Part shown: piece by piece, positions 52,104-62,880 of the stretch
Numbering within the stretch: position 1 is the stretch's first letter
How the letters are laid out: each line of letters begins with the position of its first letter
Source: Prosapia bicincta
Lineage: Eukaryota > Arthropoda > Insecta > Hemiptera > Cercopidae
Assembly: GCA_036971475.1 (NCBI GenBank)
Contig: JBAIZL010000376.1
Span: 7,022,501 to 7,086,500 of the forward strand
Length of the DNA stretch: 64,000 nt
Direction of reading: 5' to 3'
Notes under the pieces: generated by a model
The model's input: only the letters and a program-made list of their open reading frames with translations
What the model was told of the DNA's origin: nothing
The model's database searches: none
Translations under genes and position numbers: made by a program

Positions 52104-52604
52104 CAACTTGAAGGTCACTGGCGTTAGGGTAACTCCTCGTAAACCTTCAAGAAAAATGTTTTAAAGGTCCCTGCCACGGGGTAACTCCCTGTAAACCTTT
52201 AAAGCTTCAAAAAAATTAAAAAACAAATTTGATGGTCACTAGCGCGGGTTAACTCCCCCTAAACCTTCAAGAAAAATGTTTTAAAGGTCCCTGCCACGGG
52301 GTAACTCCCTGTAAACCTTTAAAGCTTCAAAAAAATTTGATGGTCACTGGCGTGGGTTAACTCCCCCTAAACCTTCAAGAAAAATGTTTTAAAGGTCCCT
52401 GCCACGGGGTAACTCCCTGTAAACCTTTAAAGCTTCAAAAAAAAAACTAAATGGTCACTGGCGCGGGTTAACTAACCCTAAACCAAAAGAAAAATGCTTT
52501 AAAAGTCTCTGCCACGGGGTAACTCCCTGTAAACTTTTAAAGCAAAAAAAAAACGCTTTGCCTTTGAAGGTCCCTGGCGTAGGATAAGTCCTCCTAAACC
52601 TTCT
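52104..52604 (+). repeat. Array of about nine alternating two-stem hairpins
   Basis: Two hairpin types alternate, each about 42-48 nt. Type A carries GGTCACTGGCG...AAACC; type B carries AAAGGTCCCTGCC...AAACCTTT. Each has an outer stem of up to 9-11 bp and an inner GGG-TAA-CTCC stem. Stem changes are compensated: one unit has AAAGT/ACTTT in place of AAGGT/ACCTT, another GGGTTA/TAACCC, another AGGA/TCCT. Preservation of pairing rather than sequence suggests selection for structure in RNA or single-stranded DNA. It lies between the virion genes and the IAP gene. Confidence 0.8.
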
Positions 52605-52826
52605 TGGCTGTTTGCATTGGGAACTGCATTTTGTCATGGAGTGGCAGTTACAGAAATTGGCGTTGGTTGGAGCCATTTTCATTCGGGTTTTCGACCTCGA
52701 AGGTCGGGGTAAACACCCTACAGTCGATTACCCGTGGGGACTGCATTTTGTGGCAGTCACTGGTAAATAGCGTCGGCTATTTCCAAACTTGTAATGTGGG
52801 CATAATGATGACGGTTTCAACCCCGT
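52605..52826 (+). promoter_or_regulatory. Leader region of the IAP gene
   Basis: Two related pieces share GGGACTGCATTTTGT and GGCAGT.AC (about 52619-52650 and 52737-52765). A further degenerate hairpin (CGAC...GTCG enclosing GGGGTAAACACCC) lies at about 52692-52725. The region probably contains the promoter or leader of the gene at 52827. Confidence 0.4.
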
Positions 52827-53218
52827 ATGAGACACAGAGAACAAGTGTATAAGAATACAAGACATTTAAGATTTTCAGCCATTCCACAGACAGACATGGT
52901 TTGGACCGATTCTCTTACAATTGAGAACCCAGTTTATCGACGTTATTCACTTGCGAACACAAGATTATGCTCTTTTCGTAATTGGAAGGGTGTGGAAAAC
53001 GAAACAGTGAATCCATATACTCTAAGCTTGGCCGGTTTTTTCTACACCGGAAAAGATGACCTTACTATATGTTTTAGTTGTGGGGGAGGTCTAAGCGATT
53101 GGGAACCTACACATGACCCGTTTGGTGAACACGTTTTATGGTTTCATAAATGTAAATTTGCATCGATTGTACAATCTAAAAGAGAAGAAGAAATGGAAAT
53201 CGATATTGCAGCTGATGA

Positions 53219-53254
<36 letters not shown>

Positions 53255-53474
53255 CAATGACGATGATGATGATGATGACGATGACGACGGTGACCTAGTA
53301 CAACGTAATGAGGATGATCGTTCGATATGTAAGATTTGTTGTGCAGAAGAAGTACAAGTTGTATGTCTACCATGCGGACATGTGTTTGCCTGTCAATTGT
53401 GCTCGCTTAGCCTTGAAGTATGTAGCGTGTGCAGAACGCCCACATCCGCCACGATACGTATTTATCTTTCATAG
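52827..53474 (+). CDS. Inhibitor of apoptosis protein (one BIR plus RING)
   Basis: 215 aa. The BIR domain (about 40-115) shows TRLCSFRNWKG, LAGFFYTG, and zinc ligands C-x2-C...W...H...C in CFSCGGGLSDWEP to FHKCKF. A run of aspartates with some asparagines (about 128-154) comes from a GAT-rich microsatellite. A C-terminal C3HC4 RING (about 167-205) shows CKICC, LPCGHVFACQLC and CSVCR. The architecture matches insect-virus IAPs: the BIR blocks death signalling and the RING acts as a ubiquitin ligase. Element A carries only a BIR. The alternative start at an internal Met (about residue 24) cannot be excluded. Confidence 0.92.
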
Positions 53475-54030
53475 GCTTGGGAACTGGTAAACCTTGAGAA
53501 CCGGACGTTGCGGGGTCGTGAGTGTTTAGTGAACTCGGCGTGAGAACGTGAACCAGCAGACTTTGACAACCGGATGCCAACTGTGAGACTTTGATACCCC
53601 ACCAAACGTTGAAGAGTATATATATCAACAACACACTTGTAGATCTCTCACAGTAGCTTGCCTGGACCGACGAGAGTCTGAGGAAGAGGTTGCAGGGATT
53701 GGCTGAAACTTTGTTTAGGTAATTCACAACGAATATTTATAGTTATCATCTTTCTATTTGAAAATATTTTTCTGCTGTTAATTTTTCATTTCAATCACAT
53801 TGCTTTTTTAAATATAATTTGTCATCTTTTATTTGAAAATACTTTATATGTTTACATTTGTTTTCAATCACAATGCTTCTTTTTTAAATTTTATTTGTCA
53901 ACTTTTTTTTGAAAATTCTTTTAATGTCTACTTTTTTGAATATTTATCATTTCAAACGCATTGCTTTTTAAATTTTACCAATTAATGTTTTATTATAATT
54001 ATATTTTCGTATTTTGTTAATCTCTCACAG
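53475..54030 (+). promoter_or_regulatory. Promoter, leader exon and first intron of the spliced gene
   Basis: TATATATAT at about 53617-53625 is followed some 30 bp later by the leader. The leader ends CTGAAACTTTGTTTAG|GTAATT (donor at 53719). The intron is AT-rich with several diverged copies of a TCATCTTTTATTTGAAAATACTTTATATG block. An acceptor TCTCTCACAG ends at 54030. Leader and intron start are tandemly duplicated in the next exon and intron. Confidence 0.5.
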
Positions 54031-54041
54031 TTGCTTGAAAA

Positions 54042-55017
54042 ATGGTGTCAGGATTCAATATTACCCGATATACTGACGGCATGCTGCGGGAGCTGGTCAA
54101 ATCTATTTTACCGGGCTTTGCTGAAGATCTATTTAGGTAAGTGACAACGAATATTTATATTTGTCATCTTTGAAAATACTTCATATGTTTACTTTTGTTA
54201 TATTTTCATTTCAATCACATTACTTTGTCATCTTTTATTTGAAATTACTTTATATGTTTACTTTTTGAATTTGAATCACATTGCTTCTTAAAATTTTACC
54301 AATAATTATATTTTATTAACTTTAAGAGAGCTCAAACTGTTGGATATTTTATATTTTAAACTTATATCAAACCAATCAATTATTGATAAAATAGTATAAG
54401 GCAGTAGTACTGTATTTTCATAAACGTTGTATTTATTCATTAGGTTGACTTAATTTTAAAAATTTTACTGTGAATTAGTCTTTCAGAGCAATTTTATACT
54501 ATTTCGTGTATTCATATTACTATATTGTGTTGTCGGTAGCCAGATGCTGAGACTCAGGGCGGAGGCTGCATCATCGGGATACCCGTTGGTAACGTTGAAC
54601 ATTTCGTCGGGGGTTTCCTATCTCCCATGTACTAACGACGGCCGCATCATCATCAGCCAGTCATGGGATAGGCATCTCAGGACGTGCAACGACGGCCAGC
54701 GGCAACAACAACCACCACCAGCGCATGCCTGGAAATCGACGTCCCTGCCTCCAGCATCCCAGCCAGCATCCCAGCCACCAGCATCCCAGCCACCAGCATC
54801 CCAGCAACCTCAACCGTCCACCTCGAGGGCAGCGGAGGTGGTCCCTCAGAGCCTGGACTTTATAGACGCTATCTTAGCCGATTTACAGAGTCAAATGGCA
54901 TCTGAGAGATCACCTTCTCCTGAACAGCCGCCAGTCACGCTCGGGGATCTGGACGGGATAGAGGTAATAGACTTATTGACGGTTACGGACGAAGAAATGT
55001 GGAGTCTAGAGGAATAA
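54042..55017 (+). CDS. Predicted two-exon gene with acidic C terminus (unknown)
   Basis: The coding part of exon 1 is 54042-54136 (ATG to TTTAG|GTAAGT); the intron is 54137-54539, ending TCGGTAG|CC. Exon 2 joins in frame and runs to TAA at 55015-55017, about 190 residues in total. Without splicing, exon 1 stops at once (TAA in the donor), which supports the intron. The first part is amphipathic (LRELVKSILPG). The middle has a Cys/Trp region (WDRHLRTCNDG). Then comes a proline-, serine- and glutamine-rich stretch of PASQ-type repeats. The end is acidic (LGDLDGIEVIDLLT, EEMWSLEE), like an activation domain. A transcription-regulator role is inference. Nothing similar is seen in element A. Confidence 0.55.
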
Positions 55018-55798
55018 CACTTCTCGCAAAGCGGTAAGATTATTGTTTTCATGTGAATATGATAATAGTGAGCAGTATTTTAAACCTTGCAGTGACACTT
55101 GTTTTAAAATATTACTTCCTACATTCATTTTCACGTAAAACCAACAGTTTTTCTCATTTGAAGAGGTGTCCCGCATTTCTTTGGGGGTGGTATGTTGTAA
55201 TGGATGACCACCACAGAAGGCAGCGATGGATGGAGCTGCCTTCCGTAGCCCGCAGCTTACGCACACGGTAAGCCCAGGATACATGCGAATGCCGGTCTTG
55301 CGTGGTAATATCGGAAATAAAAAATAATTACGATTTGGAACCCACAGCAACGTCATCAAAGATTCACTACTAGAATTGACCTATATTTTAGTTCAATTCT
55401 GATAGTGAGTAATTGCTGATGTTGCTGAGATCCCAATCGTAATTATTTTATTTCCCCTATATTACCACGCGGTCCCTGCAGTCGCTAACCTACTTACTGT
55501 GTGCGTATAATATTTGTGTGTGTTTGCTTGGGGGTGGCATGTTGTAATGGAATGGCCACCACTGAGGACAGAGATGGCTGGAGCTGTCTTCTTTAGAAAA
55601 TATTTTACCCACAGTAAGCCAAGTATACATGCGAATGCGTGTTTTGCGTGACTTTAAAATCGGGTGTGTAATATTTGTACTCTGACACTCACAGCAACAT
55701 CACATTTATGCACTATCGCAATCGACCCACACCATCAAAGACTCGTTACTAGAATTGACCTATATTGTAGTTCAATTCTGATGAGGAGTAATTGATGG
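55018..55798. repeat. Subterminal tandem units with long hairpins, right side
   Basis: Two ~350-bp units each begin GGTGG.ATGTTGTAATGGA...CCACCAC and carry AGCTG.CTTC, TAAGCC.AG.ATACATGCGAATG and a hairpin. The first hairpin (55300-55471) has arms of about 80 nt around loop TATATTTTAG. The second (55731-55801) has arms of about 28 nt. The starts match, in inverse orientation, 37384-37450 and 37705-37800 near the left end. They look like diverged inner terminal repeats. Confidence 0.75.
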
Positions 55799-57188
55799 TA
55801 GAGTTCATCCCACGGGGGGAGCTGACTTGATTAACGAATACTCTAACAAGAAGGCCCTCGAAGTCCTTCAACATGCACATCTACAATTACTAACACCGGA
55901 ACCATTACTAAATATTTTCCCACTACCAACATGCTTACCAGAACAAGAAGACCCTCGAAGTCCCTTAACCATGGACTTTACATCTACGTCACAATTACTA
56001 TCAATACCAGCATGCCCACCAGAACAAGAAGGCCCTCGAAGTCCTTCACCATAGACTTTACATCTACGTCACAATTACTATCAATACCAACATGTCTACC
56101 AGAACAAGAAGGCCCTCGAAGTCATTCAACATGCACATCTACAATTACTAACAACGGAACCATTACTAAATATTTTCCCACTACCAACATGCTTACCAGA
56201 ACAAGAAGACCCTCGAAGTCCTTCACCATGGACATCTACAATTACTATCAACGGAACCATTACAACATATTTTTCAACATGCCTACCAGAACAAGAAGGC
56301 CCTCGAAGTACTTCAACATGGACAGTTAACAACGGATGCTGGACAATATACACATAGAATCGAACGTGAAGCGATTCTAATAGTGAAGATTCTGTGTGTC
56401 AGAGCACCAGAGCAAAAAGACCTTCTTGTACTCGCATTTAACACTACAACACAACTGCCTACTTTTATTATTGTTATGTTTTAATTATATTATATTACTC
56501 GTATTTGTATTTATATTTAGTTTTATTATTTTATTATTTTTATATTTTAATTATATTATATTGTGTGCGTATTATATTTTCTAAAATTATGTTTGTGTGA
56601 CTGTTGGTGTGCGTGTTATATATTACTCGTATTTGTATTTATATTTATTTTTATCATGCAATTTTTGTTAGATTTTAATTATATTATATTTGTAATATGT
56701 AATATTGAGTTTTATTCTAGTCTTCATATTGTCAGATTTTTATTTTATTTACGTATCTGTATAATCCCGTATTTATATTCATATTTTTAACACAATAAAT
56801 TTATTTTTATACAAATACACGTTTTACTCTTATTTCATACAACCAAACAACTAACAACACTCACGACATACTTGTACCCCCATCTAACCACAACACACAA
56901 CTGACTACATGGTAGCTCAGTCGCTAGCGTCACACGCCAGCAAACCAAACGTCCACGGTTCGAGTCCCCAATACACATTTATATTTTTTCCTCTTCAAAA
57001 AATTACGTCAACACCAGAACAAGATGGCCCTCCCGATCCCACGCCGCCGGCATCCACCAATCAACGACTAGGGGCGGGGCCACGCCGCCGGCATCCACCA
57101 ATCAACGACTAGGGGCGGGGCTTAGGAGGTGGTGGGGGTAACAAATACGGCTCTCTCATTGGGGGGATAAAGGCACCCCGTCTCTACT
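55799..57188 (-). repeat. Element B terminal inverted repeat, right
   Basis: 1390 bp, inverse of 35833-37383, ending CCCCGTCTCTACT. It has six array units (55850-56310) compared with eight on the left, the same AT-rich centre, the tRNA-like segment and the doubled block near 57050-57115. Confidence 0.93.
56904..56976 (+). other. tRNA-like sequence in right terminal repeat
   Basis: Plus-strand TAGCTCAGTCG (A box) and GGTTCGAGTCC (B box). It is the mirror copy of 36049-36118. Stems do not fold as a real tRNA. Confidence 0.5.
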
Positions 57189-57194
57189 ACAATA
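57189..57194. other. Right target-site duplication of element B (ACAATA)
   Basis: ACAATA immediately follows the right end and equals 35827-35832. Confidence 0.88.
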
Positions 57195-59734
57195 ACATTC
57201 TAATGTGAGTTCTGACAAAACTTTAGAAAACAAATATTAAAAAATTACATTATATCAAAATTAAATTCTTATTTCATGATTTAAAACACACTGAAAGGTA
57301 GGAGAGATAAGTGTAGAAATATAAGACTAAGTATATATTAGTAGAGTTACAAAATATAGAAAAATGTATACAATGTATTATTATTATTATTATTAATAAT
57401 TATATTATAGAATCTCGTTTGGAGGTGTTTTTAATTATTGTTGTTTAATTATCGATTCTAACAATAATGTATCATTGTATATATTGCGAACTATATTGCT
57501 TAAATATTTTATTGTAATATTAAGTAAAGAGTTTAACGAAAAGAAATATTCCATTCTCTCTGTTTTTAACATGTATTTTTTTCTTCTTTCGAATAATAAA
57601 TGATTTGAAAACACCATTTGCTATAATAAAATAATATCTATTCTGGTAAATTACGAACACAAAAAAAATTATGTAACCCAACGTGTATTCTCTTATTGAT
57701 TGCGTCTATACTTATATTTACAGTTTAACATTACCATCGTTTTCAGATGTTGGTATCATTGAATTGATATCTCCACCACATCCTGAATATGGCTATAAAA
57801 TAAAATGGCAGCAAACTTACAAAATTGCTCAATTCTGGCTTTATGACTGACTACAAAACCATAATAGTGTGCAGTTACTGTTACGTTGGGGTAAGATTGG
57901 GCTTTTATAGATCAAACAGAACCAATAAAGTTGGAACTGATTCGGTTACACTAATTCTAAAGAAGAAGCACAACACTGTGTGTAAAATGCTTGTGTCAGC
58001 TCCAGGAAGGAAATTTATTTATGCACGATATATATTTCTTCATGAATTATTCTTTATTCTTTTGTCAAATTCTAACATATAATAAATAAATTATATATAA
58101 ATACATTTATGTATAATATAGACACCATAAATTATAATTGATTTCTACAGGGTGCCCATTCTAAAATAAGAAGTATCAATCATTTGTTTAATGAAAAACT
58201 CTATTTCCAAGCTAAGTAGCCTACTGGATAATTCTCTGTGATAAAGTATGACTTGTTGGGCTCTTCATACATCTCTTGTTTATTATAATGTATCATAAAT
58301 TGCAACTATATTGCATAAATGTTTTATAGTAATATTAAATATAGAGTAATAAAAAGTAATATTAAGTAATATTGTTCCCTTCCACTCCGTCTCTCCTCGC
58401 ACTATTAATCCACGTCATTTCATACCGTTATAAATATGACTTCTCGGTCAAGAAAGCATAACAGATTCCAAAAATCAAATTTACAAGTTAAATTTATATT
58501 AGCGGATATAAAATTTCTTAAAACATGTAAAAAGAAGAACTTAACTCCTAAATTTATTGAAGGAATTAATACAAAAGTTAAAAATAAAATTGTGATAAAG
58601 GGCCTATCCCTAAATCTCCGTTATATTCATTAATTAGGAGATAGTTAAAACCTTTTTTGTTAATAAATAATATTATTGCTTTTTAGTAAAATGGAAATAG
58701 TTGTAACGGTAACTCTTCATCACGGGAGTTGAAAGACCGGACGAAGTTGCAGAGGGGGAATTTACTGCAACGTGATTGGTCGGACTATTTTTTTTTAATT
58801 AAGGGGCTTGGCGAACTATTTACCGGTTTATGCCTACGTATTTATTGTATTATGTTATTTAAAGGTAGTTGTATTTTATAAATACATCTGAAGATGATTG
58901 CTGGGCAATTGAAATGTACATAAGGTTTAAAATAAAAGTTATTTGTGGTTTAGAGGTTTTATTTATTTAAAAATAAACATTTCATACAGTTATGAAATGC
59001 CTCAGTTTGAAACTTGTTAGACAAATGTTAGAAAACAATATAACATCAGTTTGAAAACGAGAGGAGGAAGCAATTATAATTTTATAACTATAGACTATTT
59101 TGACAATGGTTTTGTTTATAAAATTTTGTTATACAACCTTTACTTCACTGAAAATAAATTGTTCAACAAGGTAAAATTTTGGAATGCGTCAAGGAGAAAA
59201 TATCTTTATTAGGCAGAAAATAAAGACTTGATAGAATTTTTTTAAATAATAGTGGTATCAAAATAGTGACAACAAATCAAGAGGGATAGTTAAATCTAAA
59301 CGCCTGAGATTATAACTTTAAACACATTAGAAAATCACAATTTTGGAATGACATCAAACTTATGGATAAACCACGATATTAGGTAACAGGTCTCTAAAGC
59401 TTTGGTGGCAACCCCTGGTTCCAGCAGTTTAGACCGTAGATTTAAACAGACCTAAAACCATGGCAAGACCTTGTATATTTTAGTCTGAGAAGCCAAAGAT
59501 TTTGTTTAAAAGTTCAAGACTCGCCTCCAAGCCCAGGTATTAAGCTCCAGCCTAGCTACAGATCTAAACCGTGTTCTGGGGCAACCATTGACCAAGCAAG
59601 GGTAGTCTGACCGATATCTAAGTCTAAAAGTCTCGTACAAATGAGGTGAAGTCTGTAGTACGTCTAGTCACAACGAGCCACACGCCCTTTATACCATTTA
59701 TATTCTTATTAGTTGAGATAAAGGTTTAAAACGC
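57195..59734. other. Flank between element B and the non-LTR element
   Basis: AT-rich and mostly featureless. A 65-aa ORF at 58436-58633 (IKFLKTCKKKNLTPKFIEG) loosely resembles the N terminus of Penelope-like proteins. CATCTGAAGATGATTGCTGGG near 58886, followed by CAATTGAAATGTAC, resembles the ends of such elements. No host gene was recognised. Confidence 0.45.
59400..59680 (-). repeat. Dispersed repeat, copy 2 (unclassified)
   Basis: Reverse complement resembles 4795-5030 over roughly 230 bp, with indels. The two copies lie outside both Polintons, in the flanking DNA. Confidence 0.55.
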
Positions 59735-59749
59735 ATCATTTTGAGAACC
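59735..59749. other. Left target-site duplication of the non-LTR element
   Basis: ATCATTTTGAGAACC, repeated exactly at 62987-63001 after the AATA-rich tail. Confidence 0.85.
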
Positions 59750-60025
59750 TCTCCTATGGGCTGCATGACCTTGACGTGGTGGAGAGGCTTAATCCACCAT
59801 AAGGCGTGGGGGATGGGTGGAGCGGAGCTGTACGTATGTGGCTCCCTATAGACGGGAAGTCCAGGCAAAAGTATGGACTTGAAGGATTGTTATCTGCCCG
59901 GCTCTCGCCCTGCCCTTCCCTTGCGGGCGGCAGCCAAGAAGCACCCCACATCCAGGTTGATGGTCTGGATGGGCACACACACCCCTGATCTGAAAGTGTT
60001 TTGCGATCCGTGCTGATGTAGATTC

Positions 60026-61051
60026 GTGACCCTCGGGGTAAGGAGGGTCTTTAACGGAGCCTCAAGGGCACCTGGCGCCACCCCTGAGTACTTAAGCCGC
60101 CTTGCCGCCGTAAGCGGGGCTCTGCGGCGGTGGACCTTTATTTCCCTAGCTACTCGTGGGAATACATATGGCACAGATAAAAAAATAGATTTAACTGGTC
60201 AGGGCTTAGAACCTTCCGACAAATCTGTCCCTATGGAGGTGGCTTCGGCCCCCGTAGAGACAGATGTAAATCCAGTTGCGAAGGCAACAGGAAGAATGAG
60301 TGGGGCACAAAGGAGGAAAGCACTCTGGCTTTCCTACCATGAGGAAGCAAAGAAGGCGGAGGCGGAGGGCAGAGAAACACCGCCACTCCCTTTGAGGAAA
60401 CACCGGTCCGGGCAACGGAAGGGTTTAACGGAGGCTGTGGCTAGAACCCGCCCTGTCGTCCCGGAAGCCAGTGGATCCGGTAGGACCTTAGTACGACAAG
60501 GGAGAGAGAGGAAAAGGAAGGAAAGGAGTACTTCTAATCCTACTACAGAGTCGGAGGCCAAGAGGAATAGACAAGGGGCTAGGCCTGCTGGGTCGGGAGG
60601 GCCGTCTTTCTCGTCGATCTCCGCCAACCTTCCGAGCGTTCTTGTGACCTTTGGGGATAGTGTAGGCGTTAGGATGGAGATGGCGGCGTTCGACCACCTT
60701 AAGGGCACCGTCAAGGACCGGATTCTGGACACTCCTAGTGGAGGTTTTGTTCCGCGGTTTAGAGACACTCACCTAAGGGGTGGAGTCGCAGCATTTATTT
60801 TTGCTGAGGAGGAATCGGCAAAATGGCTGAGAGAAGTGGTACCGTCAGTTAAGCTCGAGGACGGGACTCAGGCAAGGCTAGTCCTGCCTGATGAACTGAT
60901 CAAAAGGGTGAAAGTGACGGTGCTAGTACCACCACCAAAAAGGGAGGCCCCTCAGTTGGTCAAGCTCATGAGGATGCAAAACCCAGAAATTGACACTTCG
61001 AAGTGGAATATCCTACAGTGCATTGAGCGGGGACCTCAGGAGAAAGCGTAG
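60026..61051 (+). CDS. Non-LTR retrotransposon ORF1-type protein
   Basis: The open frame begins at GTG; a plausible ATG lies at about 60234 (MEVASAP). The middle is basic and disordered (Lys/Arg/Glu-rich). The C-terminal half (LPSVLVTFGDS, FVPRFRDTHLRGGVAAFIFAEEESAKWL, ...KVTVLVPP) resembles a domain common in ORF1 proteins of arthropod non-LTR elements. No CCHC knuckle is visible. The protein would bind element RNA. The ORF is open. Confidence 0.7.
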   Translation: MTLGVRRVFNGASRAPGATPEYLSRLAAVSGALRRWTFISLATRGNTYGTDKKIDLTGQGLEPSDKSVPMEVASAPVETDVNPVAKATGRMSGAQRRKALWLSYHEEAKKAEAEGRETPPLPLRKHRSGQRKGLTEAVARTRPVVPEASGSGRTLVRQGRERKRKERSTSNPTTESEAKRNRQGARPAGSGGPSFSSISANLPSVLVTFGDSVGVRMEMAAFDHLKGTVKDRILDTPSGGFVPRFRDTHLRGGVAAFIFAEEESAKWLREVVPSVKLEDGTQARLVLPDELIKRVKVTVLVPPPKREAPQLVKLMRMQNPEIDTSKWNILQCIERGPQEKA

Positions 61052-61063
61052 GGCCAGTAGGGT

Positions 61064-61750
61064 ATGGTTGACCCTCAAGCAATGATCCTGCAAATTAACT
61101 TGCACTACAGTAAAAGAGCCTCGGTGGTCCTAACCAGGTGCTTAAATGTGAAGCACACATTACCTGCGCTTGCGCTAGTGCAAGAACCGTGTCTGGTCAG
61201 GAACCGTATAAGCGGTCTGACTGCAGCTGGGCGCACCTACGCAAGTCGGGAACATGAGGGGCACAGTGCATGTGTGATAGTCAGAGGACTAGAAGCCACG
61301 CTGATTCAAGAATTCTCAACTAAAGACCTTGCGGTGGATAGAATTCGAGGTAAGAGCGAGTTAAGTGGGAGCAGGGAGTTCATCGTGGCCTCCACTTACT
61401 GCGCCCACAATAGAGAATCGCCCCCTGCAGAATTACGTAAGTTAGTTCGGTACTGCAGGGAGAGGAACATAGGAAACTTAGTGGGCTGTTATGCCAATGC
61501 TCATAATGAAGTGTGAAGCAGCACAGACACAAATGAGCGAGGTGAGGAGCTCTTAGCCTTCTTGATTGAAGAAAACCTTGTGGTTTTAAACACAGGTGCC
61601 GAGCCAACATTTGTAACTTCAAAGAGCAATAGGCACGAGATGGGGTTTGGGTACACGTCAGATAAACTGGATTTATTCCTCCATTGTGGTGCCGAGGTTG
61701 GTCTTTGCCTCCATCGTCTGGTGGGACAGGGCACAGAAAGAAACAAGTAA
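61064..61750 (+). pseudogene. Apurinic-type endonuclease fragment of the non-LTR element
   Basis: Starts ILQINLHYSKRAS, the usual N terminus of this endonuclease, followed by LVQEPCL and VGCYANAHNEV before a TGA at 61514-61516. The same frame continues with NERGEELLAFL and VVLNTGAEPTFVTS. Similarity then fades near 61690. The expected catalytic SDH end is not seen. Confidence 0.7.
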
Positions 61751-62069
61751 AAGAATGCTGGACCGCGCGCAGGGGCTTTTCCTTTAGATGCATAACAGCT
61801 ACAAGGAGAAGCACATCTTGTGCGGCCATGAGGTTTATGTTGGGTTTTCCATCCATGAGTCTTCAAATTAGGATGCAGGCAATGAAAACTGCATACCGGC
61901 TAAGTTGTACCAGGCAGTGGAAGACAAGTAGCAAACATCATAAACAGCTATTTGGGGATTCACTGAAGGAGCTCTGGATAGAACCTCAGCATAAGATACT
62001 GTCCCTTATAAGGGAAAAAGGCAACTACAAAATCCATATTCCTGCAAGAGAGGCATGGGCGGAGTTTAG

Positions 62070-62880
62070 ACCCAGACATGGTGAAATCTGGTTCACCGAT
62101 TGGTCCAAGATGAAGGAGTGGGAAACACCAAGACAGATTTTGTCATCGCCTGAAGGACTACAACTCTGTCTTCCAGGGGGAGGTGCTCGCGATCAAACTT
62201 TGTGCTGAGGAAACAATAGGGTCTGGCAGGAGGGACAAAACCATCTGGATTTGCTCGGACAGTCAGGCAGCTCTGAAGGCTTTAGGTAAGGCTAGTACCA
62301 GCTCTAGGTTGGTGGCTGAGACTATGGCTTCTCTAGAGAGCTGAGTAAGTATAATTCACTCAACCTAACCTGGATTCCAAGACATTCTGGCTGGATAGGG
62401 AATGAGAGAGCTGACTCCTTAGCAAAACAAGGGTGTATAACCCAAGGACCGTTGCTGAGGGCAGTGGGCATGCCGCCTCAGGAGGGGCGCAAGAGGAACA
62501 CGGCACATATAGACAGGTTGTACAGGGAAGAATGGAATGTAACCTTGGGGTGTAACAAATCCAAGGTACTGTGGGGTTAGTCAGGAGATTTGTGGGGCAA
62601 AAAACTACTCTCCTTAAGTAGACATCAACTCAGAGCTACTGTAGAGCTGGTTACAGGCCATGGGAATCTGAGGGAGTTTCAATACAAAATTGGAAAATCT
62701 AGGTCTCCTGTGTGCAAGAGATAAGGACCAAGAGGAAAGCCCAATCCACGTACTCTGTGAGTGTCCTGCTTTGGCAGCTGCAAGGAGAAATTGGTTTGGC
62801 TGGCAGGAATGTACACCAGAGGATATCAGAAGATTTACCAATCAGGTGGATACTTAATTTCTGCAAAGAGGTAGGTATCC
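62070..62880 (+). pseudogene. RNase H and C-terminal region of the non-LTR element, frame-broken
   Basis: EIWFTDWSKM (normally FTDGSK) opens an RNase H domain. FQGEVLAIKLCAEE, ICSDSQAALKAL and TWIPRHSGWIGNERADSLAKQ follow in shifting frames. A C-terminal Cys/His block (HVLCECPALAAAR) follows after further breaks. The frame changes make it non-functional. Confidence 0.75.

Larger units (their letters stand above)
35833..57188. mobile_element. Element B: near-complete Polinton/Maverick (adintovirus-like) provirus
   Basis: The 21,356-bp element has long terminal inverted repeats, 5'-AG ends and a perfect 6-bp target duplication. It carries polymerase B, chromodomain integrase, packaging ATPase, protease, penton and double-jelly-roll capsid, the diagnostic Polinton set. 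Fiber-like, phospholipase A2, IAP and other accessory genes are added. In-frame stops in polymerase and protease indicate inactivation. Intact ends with near-identical repeats and many open virion genes suggest insertion was not very ancient. Confidence 0.95.

Noticed and set aside
52104..52604. CRISPR array
   Set aside because: Spacers are not unique; two repeat types alternate and the whole is made of imperfect hairpins in a eukaryotic element.
58436..58633. 65-aa ORF as a host gene
   Set aside because: Short, unsupported, and more like a fragment of a Penelope-like protein.
60206..60772. Antisense ORFs opposite the non-LTR ORF1
   Set aside because: Shadows of the GC-rich coding strand.
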